A DNA stretch of 33,654 bases, taken from Smittium culicis (Eukaryota; Kickxellomycota; Harpellomycetes; Harpellales; Legeriomycetaceae). The position numbers and the translations under genes are program-made. The DNA lies in the NCBI GenBank assembly GCA_001970855.1, contig LSSN01005956.1, positions 1-33,654 on the forward strand. The letters are read 5' to 3'. Below, one piece after another: positions 1 to 8,605 of the stretch; positions within the stretch are counted from its first letter, which is position 1; each line of letters starts with the position of its first letter. Under the pieces are notes generated by a model. The model made no database searches and was not told the DNA's origin. It was given only the letters and a program-made list of their open reading frames with translations.

Positions 1-330
1 ATTAAAGTTTGTGAAAGAGAGAGATTTAGAGAATTCAGAGGCAAAGTAGTAGAAGAGGAGGAAATGGTATAGGTGGAGCAAGATTTAAAAAAGAAGAGAC
101 TAAGTTTCCCAAAAAGTTTTGCAGACAACAAAAAGAGTGTAAACTATAGCTAAGAAAATAACACTCGGCTTTATTGTAAAGACTAAAAGACAAACAGCAA
201 TGGAGGGGGGGAAGGTGAAGGGAATTTGGTAGGGAGGGTAACTTGAGTGGGTGGGAAAGGTAGAAAAAAAGACTGTATAGGAAGGGGTGAGAGAGCGATT
301 CTTAGCGCAATAAAAAAAAAAAAAGAGGAA
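1..330 (-). promoter_or_regulatory. Purine-rich edge block, probable leader of a leftward gene outside the window
   Basis: The + strand is dominated by A and G here (runs such as gaggaggaaatgg and ggagggggggaagg), so the - strand is a C/T-rich tract. The leaders and promoters of the genes called in this window tend to be C/T-rich on their coding strand, for example upstream of 8,606 (+). I therefore infer a promoter or 5' UTR for a gene read leftwards whose coding part lies before position 1. No coding frame is visible in the block itself. It could instead be simple low-complexity sequence. Confidence 0.3.
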
Positions 331-2001
331 AAGTTTAGTTTAGTATAGTTTAGTTGGAGCTAATCCCTAAATTAAAGTTAATTCTTAGCAAAGTTCTAGC
401 CTTCCGATTTCTTAAAAGGAAAATAAATAATTAAAGATGCGAGCATCTATAATAAAAAAAAATAAAATAATGCAAAAATGCCATAAAGCTCAACTTTTTA
501 TTTACAGCTAGCTAATCAGACTATAAAGCACGCAAAAAAACTAAGATATAGAGCAAAATATATGATAAATGGCGGCTATTGGACGCTAAGTGTATTACCT
601 GATTAGACGCTTGATTCTGGCAGCTATTGGCAATTCATTATCAAGAGAATTGGTAAGATAAAGCGCAGCGAATTGAGAGGCAGAGTTAGGGAGTTGGGAA
701 GCAAGGCCGAGGGACTAGAGTGGCAAATCATGATGGGCGTCTAGATTGCTACATATGAACTATGGGCTAATTGGAATCTTCTCTTTGCTTTTTATTGCCT
801 AAAATTCTAATCCCAAAACAAAAAATAAGAGCTGGTTGATATCTATTGGCGCGTATGGAGCTGGGCAGAGCATGGCGACAAGCCAATAGTGCTCATTGAG
901 ATGCGCAGTGTGGCCAATAATGGCGGGCAAGAACTCTAAAAGCACTTAAAAGCAGGATAGGCATGAGAGCGCTAATATTTTTTGAGGGACAAGAATATTC
1001 GCATTGAGCCAAAATAGGCCCTGCAAATAGGCAGATACTTCCCCGCACTCTGCAATTAAGAGTAGTGGTGATTGGGTAGATATGATGGCATTGTCATATC
1101 CATGCCGGAAATCGAATGGGTTAAGCTTATTTACACTTCAACGTTCAATGCCGCTTAATAAATGGCATCCTGGAACAATCTGCTTATTTGGCTGCCTATA
1201 CAGCGATTGGCGCAATGGGCCAACCCAAAGCCAACTGCATTACTTCCTTCAGTTGTGATCATGCTATATTTAGAAGTATACCAATAGCATCGCTGATTTT
1301 CCCTAAAAGCGGATTAGGCAGAGTGTCAAATGTAAACACTGGTCTGCCACTAATACTCGTCGGATTCTGGGCTTTGCACATTTTTAGCTTGAAGTCGAAA
1401 ATGCATTAAGCAGGCAGCCAACTTGGTGTCTTCTTCCCTCTGTCCCTCTATTCGGCTAAATGTATGCACAATTAGGCCAAAAGAAAAAGTAAACGTATAA
1501 ATCAGCGCTTATTATCTAATAAGCTCGTATCAATTAGGTAAGCAACAATACTAGCGCAGCTGGTGAGCGTTTATTTAGCTAGATAATCATGTCTGCATAC
1601 AGCTAAAAGCAGGACAATACAGGCAATAAAAAACGACAATACGTAAAAGGCCTATCAATAAACTTTCCAAAAAAAAAAAACAACAGACAATAAAGGCCTT
1701 GTTTGGACACAACTGATCTTTATTATACTTTTACACCATTAAGTGACGAGCTTTATTTGGCTGTAAAAGCACACAAAAAAACGTTGCTCCACTAAACTTG
1801 GAAAAATTGATCCAGGCTGTACCGATTCTCCAAAATAAGAAAAAGCAAGCACAGATTAGAACTGAATAATACAACAAGTGTTAAGTGTTATGGAATGCAG
1901 GAATAGGAACAAGTGAATAGGGTTAAAGTGAATAGGTGGATGTATTTAGCAGGTAAACTGAATGTAGTATAGTGGTAAAAAAAAAAGGTAGTTAAATAGT
2001 A
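331..2001. other. Intergenic, with a higher-GC block at about 560-1,450
   Basis: No complete gene is supported. About 560-1,450 is visibly richer in G and C than its surroundings. It carries open stretches of 50-70 codons on both strands: + 1,188-1,409 (no ATG start), - 946-1,143 and - around 1,260-1,410. None has a recognisable domain, and frame changes would be needed to join them. The block may be a decayed gene or mobile element. Poly-A tracts and an AATAAA-like signal on the - strand (tttatt near 1,719) lie downstream of the CRIB gene. Confidence 0.4.
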
Positions 2002-2490
2002 TTATTTGTTGCTGGCAGTGTCTCGAGAGTCCTTATCTAAATCAGGGCTTGCTCTTGTTGGTGAGATCTTCTGCTGGCTCGACGTCGATGGTCTCGGAAC
2101 AATACTGGCTCGCAGTTTAGACATCTAATGGTCAATTAGTAATATAAATAAATATTCTACATTTTCAGCTAGCCCCCTATAACTCAAGCTCAAACTCAAA
2201 CTCAATCTCAAAGCATAAATGGCACTTACATCTTCCGAGTTTAGAGTATCGTCTTCTGATATAGAGTTTATTCCCAAATGCACTGCATGCTAATTGAAAT
2301 TGAAATTGAAATAAATATCAATATTAATATCAATATCAATATTACTCATTCAAATCTAATGCTATATCTATCTAAATAAATAAATTCTTACTTTAAAATT
2401 CGTCGGATTTCCAATCATCTTCTTGCTTAGTCTTCGCTTCGTCTTGCTGGGAGCTGGATCTCCTCCAAAACAACTCGCAAAAAGCATCAT
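2002..2490 (-). CDS. Small CRIB-domain Cdc42/Rac effector (SPEC/CDC42SE-like), three exons
   Basis: Assembled by eye from three exons read leftwards: 2,490-2,392, 2,289-2,230 and 2,124-2,002. The introns are 102 and 105 bp, both start GTAAG and end TTAG, and the second has a TACTAAT branch site. The product is 93 residues. An N-terminal segment with a lone Cys7 and a basic patch (K16-K24) leads into a CRIB motif at residues 26-39, IGNPTNFKHAVHLG, with the F, both H and final G of the I-S-x-P-x-x-F-x-H-x-x-H-x-G consensus. A Ser/Pro-rich tail follows. CRIB motifs bind GTP-loaded Cdc42/Rac. The short length, near-terminal Cys and M-I-G-x-P-T-N-F wording closely resemble animal CDC42SE (SPEC) proteins, which act at the plasma membrane. 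Intron 1 falls inside the CRIB motif after K33. Start choice: tandem ATGs at 2,490 and 2,487; either is possible. Palmitoylation of Cys7 is inference. Confidence 0.86.
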
Positions 2491-5131
2491 CTTTTATATT
2501 ATTGATTCCAAAAAATATATAAATAAAACTCAACTTTTTCCCTTTTCTTTAAAAAAAAATTTATGTTTGCGACTCTCTAATAATTGCAATATTTGCAAAT
2601 AAAAAAGTATTATAGTATTATTTGTCTGCTAAAAAAATAGTAAACAGCGCCTATTCTAGCTTATTTATCCAGTCACGTACAAAATATATTGTGTGTATAT
2701 AGTATATGCTTAGTATAAGCTATCGTATGAGGAGGTTTTTAAAGTATCGTAGAACTGATCTTTAGCGTTTTCTATTTCTGAATCGTCTATTTCGAATACT
2801 AGGCTATATTTATCTAGATTTTATTTTCTCGTTCTTGGCGGCCTTGTAAAAAGTATATACAAATGTTCTTTTGCTTTCGCGACCAAGTATCTCGACTTTA
2901 CAAATCGTTTCCCCCTAAAAAAAAAAGAAGAATAGGTCCAACCCGGATGTTTTTTTTTTTTTTTTTCAGGATAAGACCAAAGTAGTTTCCCTGATTTTAT
3001 ATAAAGGGATATTTTTTTATAAAAAGTACAAATACTCTTCTTCGAGGTTTTTAGTTGTTGATCAGATACTATTCATAGAGTGGGTTTTTTTATTCCTTGA
3101 CCTGCTGGACCAAAATGGTATATTATATTAGTTTTTTGAAGTGCGAATTTAATAAAATCGAGGGTGCTTATCCTCTATTACAAAATATAAAAAATCTAAA
3201 AAAAGGGTTATTGAACAAGTATCAAAAAAAAAAATAAAGTTCACAGCAAAGTATATAAAATAGCTGAGTTTTTATGAGGTAGAAGTAGAGGTAGAGAAGG
3301 GTGAGGGTAGAGCTTAGTCGAATATGTGAGAGTGAAGATTGAAAAAAAAAAAAAGTACAATGGAAAAATATTAACCTCGATAAGAAAGTAATTAGTGCGC
3401 GAGTTGAATAAAGAAGAGCTTTTGATTTTTTTTTAAAGTATAAATATGCGAAAATAATAAACTCTGATTGTTGAGTGCTCGAATTTGCTTTAAGAAAGAA
3501 GCAAATCTTATGAGAAACAAGTTTTCAGTATATATAATGTGGCTTAAGTGAAGAAGTACCAAGTAAAGCAGAGCTGAAGAGCAACTGAAGAAAAAAAAAT
3601 GAAAGAGTAAAGTGTTTGAAAGTGGCGAAATAAGTAAAGCTGTGAATTTGTATGGGTAAAAGCGTTAAGCTCGTAAAAAAAAAAACAGTAATAGAGAAGA
3701 AATGCCAGTAGTTGAGTCTTCTATTAAGTCTAACAGTTTATGTTCATCAAAGGGCCACAGATGCCCAAAGTCTACGCCTTGCTAAAAAAAAAAAATAAAT
3801 AAAAAAAAAGATAGGGATTTACATTAGAGTATTTTCAGGTGAAAACTTTAAAACCTTTTTTTTTTGCACCTTTAAAAAAAATACCTTACTTTCTGTTTGT
3901 TTGCACAACTAAAACAATGAAGCCTTTTTTCTCTAAAAGAATGTTATTGGCTAAAATCGTAAAAGTGGCTTTTAAATTTACTGATTCATCTCTCGGCTTT
4001 TACTAAAAGTGGCAAATATAGTGTACCCGAAATTTACCAATTAAACCAAATAAATCCTGCGGTTTGCTAATCAGAACAAACAATCAAATAGACTCAAAAA
4101 ACAATCTGGCAAATAATAATCCCCGAAAATATACAATCTGACTCATAGCAAACATCCTGGCGAATAACCGAGCCCCATAAAAAAGCTTGGCGAATAAGAA
4201 AATAGAAGAGGTTAAATGCGTAGAGCTGAAAATCGCCACAAACAATCAAAGAAAAAGATGTGTGTTTTAAGGCCATGAATTATCAACCAATTACCATTAA
4301 ATAGCCTTTTTCCGCGGTAAAATAACGGCAGCTTCTGCATCGACACAGCTCATTGCCAGCTAATAAAAACTAAAATATAAAAAAAAATGAATTGAATTAT
4401 TGCACTCCCGCAGGCCACAGTGTTTTCCAACAGACTAATAAACAAACATCAGGGGTTTATGTGGGCCTTATGGCTAGCAACTCCCAAATGATAACAAACA
4501 CAATTCAAAAAGAAAATCTCAGTCTATTTGGCCCATAATTGCTTTCATACCCATATGAGCGCTAAAAACCCTACTTTTCATTTTTCGTTTTTATCATTTC
4601 ATGTTTTAGGCGAAAGTTGTTGAGTTTAATGAAAAAAAATTATGCTTGCAAAAGCAGCTGCAAAAATAAAGTTATTCATTGATTATTTAAATTTCGAATA
4701 ATAATAAAAATAAGTATGTCTTGCCAGCATCCCAACCACAAGCGCAATAAAAGATTAGCAGCCAAGTACAAATTTACATCTTTTTTAGTACCCATAATTT
4801 ATGTTATTACAAGCATTTGTAGCGCTCATCATTGGCGCCGGGTGGCATTTATTTTATATGTTTACTACAAGCGCACGATCAAATATACCCAAATACTCGT
4901 AACTTTCTTACCAGGGTCTTTCGCGACCAACTAGACTAACTTTTGAACAGCTTAAAACCAGCAAATAATACTACACTTAAACAGGTTGATATCGGTAGCC
5001 GCTATATTATTGGATGATCTCAAAAAATGGTCCAAACAGGAGGAGGAAATTGTAGGATCTAGCGAATTATTAAAGGTACTTGCTCTTAAATAGCACTTGT
5101 CCCTTGAAAGAGTAAAGCGCTAAACTTCAAT
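2491..5131. other. Intergenic with unresolved short open segments
   Basis: No complete gene can be built. A C/T-rich tract on the - strand (about 3,240-3,720) looks like the leader of a leftward gene. Below it lie short - strand open segments: one ending at a TAA at 2,712-2,710, and one after a polypyrimidine-AG acceptor near 2,931. A further - strand segment at 3,665-3,781 follows a T-run/AG acceptor. On the + strand, 4,374-4,538 and 4,986-5,093 are open without ATG starts. The 72-codon + ORF at 4,716-4,934 resembles nothing known. These could be exons of undetected genes, pseudogene remains or chance. Confidence 0.35.
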
Positions 5132-5135
5132 TCCC

Positions 5136-5333
5136 CCCTTTCCGGTACTAACAGTCTTAAGTTAATTATAAAAATCGTAATTGGATGAGAATTTAGTAAA
5201 TCAATTATTATTGAATGCATTGAGGATAATAGCCAATAAATCATTAAAATACTATTTTTATTTATCAGAATGCCGTTTGGTCGGATATTTTTGGTAGTTC
5301 AAAAAAAAAAAAAGTCAACCGCACCTGAAAGGG
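5136..5333. mobile_element. piggyBac-like miniature element, copy 1
   Basis: Starts CCCTTTCCGG and ends cacctgaaaggg, directly followed by TTAA at 5,334-5,337. The reverse of the right end (TTAACCCTTTCAGGTG) matches the left end of copy 2 (TTAACCCTTTCCGGGG). TTAA targets and CCC-type termini are the hallmark of piggyBac-superfamily transposons. The last ~60 bp match copy 2 closely, including ggatatttttggta, ttcaaaaaa and caaccg. There is no coding capacity, so it is a non-autonomous or internally deleted copy. The left TTAA is lost (preceding bases attccc), so the copy is old. Confidence 0.62.
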
Positions 5334-5337
5334 TTAA

Positions 5338-6228
5338 GCACAACTATCTCTAAAACAAATGTGAATATCAAAGGCAAATTATAACGCCCATCAACCACTT
5401 TCAATCGAGCTCTGCTGTATTTAGCTGTCCCCTCCATAAAAAAAAAAAAGAAAGAAAGGAACTACCTCGCTACATTGAAATAAGCTTTAATCTCAGATGA
5501 CTCTTTTAACCACTGAATCCCAATCTAATTATAAATCACTCTTCTAGCTTTCTACAGCTGCGGATTCTGCTGCTACAAAAAACATATAAAAAAACATTTC
5601 TTGACAAATCCAACCTCGTTTTTGACCCGAACGTCCCTGCTACTTCACGGGCAGAAAGGGGGGAAAATTAGTTTTAGCGCTTTGCAGCTAATGTCTTTTT
5701 TTTTTTTTTTTGGGAAGGGAATGGCGCCTTATCGAGTATAAATGAAGAAATCTTGTATATCCGCAAATTCAAAACCGACAAATTAGCCTTTCAAAGCAAA
5801 TCAGCAAGATGGTTTAGCTCCAAATAAATGGGCGGCAACATCGATGCCTCCAATGAATTAGATCGTTCATAGTTTGGCTTATAAATTAAAATGTCGGCTT
5901 ATTTATTTTCCTTGACCACTAATCCTAGCTATGATCACATTTACAAAAATGTATATATAAAGAATTGGCAGCTGTAAAATAAAGCCCTAAATAAAATTTA
6001 TATAAAAAAACATCCAAAATTTGTATTTTACACCTTTAATTTATTTTGCAATACTTATTTTTCAGTCCCGCTTTAAAAGTATCTAGCTATCCTGTAAAAT
6101 AAAGTAAACTCACTCCGATATCCAAATCTAAATCACGCATTTAAACTAGCTTGACAATTATAACAACGAAATACAAAAATAACCATTACAAAGCAAAAGA
6201 AAAAATAAAAAAATAAAAATCAGCAAGA
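5338..6228. other. Intergenic between element copy 1 and the piggyBac-domain ORF
   Basis: No gene is supported. There is a poly-T tract near 5,700 and scattered short frames broken by stops. A weak frame at about 5,760-5,980 is interrupted by several stops and is not recognisably a transposase. The last 200 bases are A-rich and lead into the ATG at 6,229. Confidence 0.4.
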
Positions 6229-6558
6229 ATGTCTGAAACTCCCGACCTCGATAGTACCCTAGAAGCTAATAATACGATTTCCGACAAATCTCTAGATACT
6301 AAAAATACAACTTTTGATAAAACTCAAGGGGATAAAGATAAAATTTCCGAGAATTTCTTCCAAAAAGACGCTCTCGACCATTTTCCCCAACGTCTGCTCA
6401 AGAAAAAACGCTGCAAGTACTGCTACAACGTCCTCAAAGTACGGCGCGAAACTTTATGCGAATGCTCCAAATGCAAAGTACCCCTATGCGTGTACACATG
6501 TTTTAGAATGTATCACCAACCAAGCCAACCTCTCTCTTCCTCCCAATTATCTAACTAA
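6229..6558 (+). CDS. Orphan piggyBac transposase C-terminal cysteine-rich domain protein
   Basis: A single 109-residue ORF. Residues 1-48 are Ser/Thr/Asp-rich and look disordered. From residue 50 the text reads like the C-terminus of piggyBac transposases: a DHFPQRL lead, a basic run KKKR, then C62-x2-C65-x11-C77-x-C79-x2-C82-x4-C87-x3-C91-x4-H96 with the typical RRET and CFRMYH words. In piggyBac this domain binds zinc and recognises the transposon ends. No DDE catalytic domain is visible upstream, so the protein cannot transpose by itself. It lies between two relic piggyBac-like elements. An AATAAA signal at 6,625-6,630 follows the stop. Either it is a domesticated end-binding protein with its own start, or the intact tail of a decayed transposase. 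The intact frame and self-contained ATG favour a gene, but expression is unknown. Confidence 0.72.
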   Translation: MSETPDLDSTLEANNTISDKSLDTKNTTFDKTQGDKDKISENFFQKDALDHFPQRLLKKKRCKYCYNVLKVRRETLCECSKCKVPLCVYTCFRMYHQPSQPLSSSQLSN

Positions 6559-7287
6559 ACTTCCGCTTTAGCACCTCTCCCCCCCCCCTTTTTTTCTTTT
6601 TTATATAGTACTATTCTTTGCTTCAATAAATTGTGGCGTTTTTATTCTTACCCGCTCCAGAAAAAAATATATGTATATATCGTGCTTGAACTTGATATTA
6701 TTATATTACTCTTGAACCGCCTAAATACATCCTGACCCCCAATTTTTAATATTATTTATTATCTATATAAAAAAGATTTGAAAAAAAAGCCTTAAACAGC
6801 TAGAAAACTTGCCAACTGTAAAAAAATAAAAATAAAAAATAAAAAATTTGCTTACGGATAAAAAGTGTAGATCGAAAATCTGACAATACATCCGCATTAA
6901 GCTTTTTTTTTATTTATTTTTTATCGGGAATCGCGGTTTAGTATCAGGGGATACAAAAATATGCTTATTGCACATGGTCCAGCCATCGGCCAATCCTAGA
7001 AAATTGATTGGTGGTTCTGCCACTCTACTAAAACATTTCATAGCTGAATACACTGATAATCTTCTCATTCTCTCTCCTCCTTCCACCATGGAAAATATAA
7101 TGGTACCACGAAGCAGTTTTTTGCAGAATAATCAATTAAATTTAACGCCTACTTAAATTTATTCTGCAACATCTATATACATTTTTAATTTGGTGCACTT
7201 CATATGAACAGTATACCAAAAAAAAAAGCTATTTTATTCTTAATTAAACGTTGAAGATTTCTACTCCATAAACACTTTTATGCTCTT
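6559..7287. other. Intergenic after the piggyBac-domain ORF
   Basis: Contains the probable 3' end of the preceding ORF, C and T homopolymers (6,580-6,605) and (AAAAAT)n-type simple sequence near 6,820-6,850. A 62-codon frame without an ATG start (6,968-7,156) matches no family I know, and I do not call it a gene. Confidence 0.4.
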
Positions 7288-7291
7288 TTAA

Positions 7292-7512
7292 CCCTTTCCG
7301 GGGCCAATACTCATCACCTTTTTTAAAAATCATAATCAGATAAGATATGTTTACCGCTTTTTATTGAATAAGCCTATCATTAGAAATATTTTATTGGATA
7401 TAGCGAAACTAGTATCCAATAATTCGCATTTATTGATGTTTTAATTTATAAGATTGTAATTTGGTTGGATATTTTTGGTAATTCAAAAAATAGCCAACCG
7501 TCCCCGAATGGG
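7292..7512. mobile_element. piggyBac-like miniature element, copy 2
   Basis: Preceded by TTAA (7,288-7,291) and starting CCCTTTCCGG. The right end reads ccgaatggg followed by CTAA at 7,513-7,516, a one-base decay of TTAA. It has the same orientation as copy 1 and shares its right-hand ~60 bp (ttggttggatatttttggta, caaccg) and part of the left (aaaaatcataat). It is about 20 bp longer than copy 1. No coding capacity. Together the copies bracket a ~2.4 kb interval containing the orphan piggyBac domain ORF. Confidence 0.65.
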
Positions 7513-7516
7513 CTAA

Positions 7517-8605
7517 AATCAAATTGAGACGCTTTTATGCAAATTAGACCATAAACTCAAGCCAGTGGTGTATAAATTTCGAGATTTGGTGGATTATACA
7601 CTAGCTCTTTTGCACTCTTGTGAATAGTACATGCTATACTCATGATTACCTGTCGATATATAAATGACCTAACTTCTAGATATAAAATTAAAGTATTTAC
7701 AGCATGGATTATGTATTGCTGATTTGCAATCAGCAATCGATCTTGCCGCTTTTTGCAATCTATTGAATTTTATCGCAATTTAGCTATTTCAGGTACGCCC
7801 CAAATATATAGTTTATAAAAAAAGTTCAATATCTTTATTAGCTCTACACTTTGCCAACGATTACTTTGGCCACTCTATTCATCTAAAATAGCCATCCGCT
7901 CTATTCGCTATTTGAATATTTCTAGCTATGTGCTTAGCTTATGAATCCGCTTACAATTAGCCAATACTAAATTAAATAATACTTCATTGCGTCCCTTTAT
8001 TTGCTACAATTGCTAAAGATAAATATTTGCTCCGCAAAATATAGCAAACAATTAAACTTCTAGACATTTGCTTTAAAAAAAAGCGTCTGATTGGATAAGT
8101 ATGATTTTAAAACGCAAATTGTGCGCGCCAACCACAACACTACCCTTGTTCTCCGCAAAATATCTAAATTTGTGCTAACTGCTTCGATCTTTTACACTTC
8201 GCCCATAGGTTAAATATCACACGCCCTCTCACTCAAGTTGTTTCCAGAACGCTCTAAACTCTTTATCTACCAGCTTTATTTTTAGAAAAATCGTACCCCC
8301 CATCGCTTTCAAAAACGCCAACTAAAACGTATTAATCTAATCGCTTGGTAAATATATACTGACTTTTTCGGTGTTGTTCCTACAATCAAATTAAAGATTT
8401 CCCATATAAAAAAAATTCTAACTATAAAGAGCAAAATTTCTAATTTAAACAAGCATTCTTCGAGGAGCTTCCTTTCACAAAATTCCAACTGAAGCTTCAC
8501 TAAAAACTCTGTTCAAACTCACTAATCTCTACTATTCTTAAATTCCACCGCTCTACACATACTAATAAATATAGCCTCAATTAATATTATTTAAAGCAAG
8601 GTAAT
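7517..8605 (+). promoter_or_regulatory. Upstream region of the RMD1-like gene, pyrimidine-rich near the start
   Basis: No gene. From about 8,130 the + strand becomes C/T-rich (ccctctcactc, ctctttatctacc), as expected for a fungal promoter/leader of the + strand gene starting at 8,606. An inverted repeat GTGTATAA (7,568-7,575) / TTATACAC (7,594-7,601) lies further upstream, with no assigned role. Confidence 0.4.

Noticed and set aside
1115..1125. gaatgggttaa, similar to the right end of the piggyBac-like elements
   Set aside because: The adjoining diagnostic ggatatttttggta and caaccg words are absent, so a third element copy is not supported.
4094..4276. 60-codon - strand frame with ATG
   Set aside because: Hydrophobic and Cys-containing but without a family, promoter or splice context; the region is full of short gc(g/a)aataa-type words and looks non-coding.
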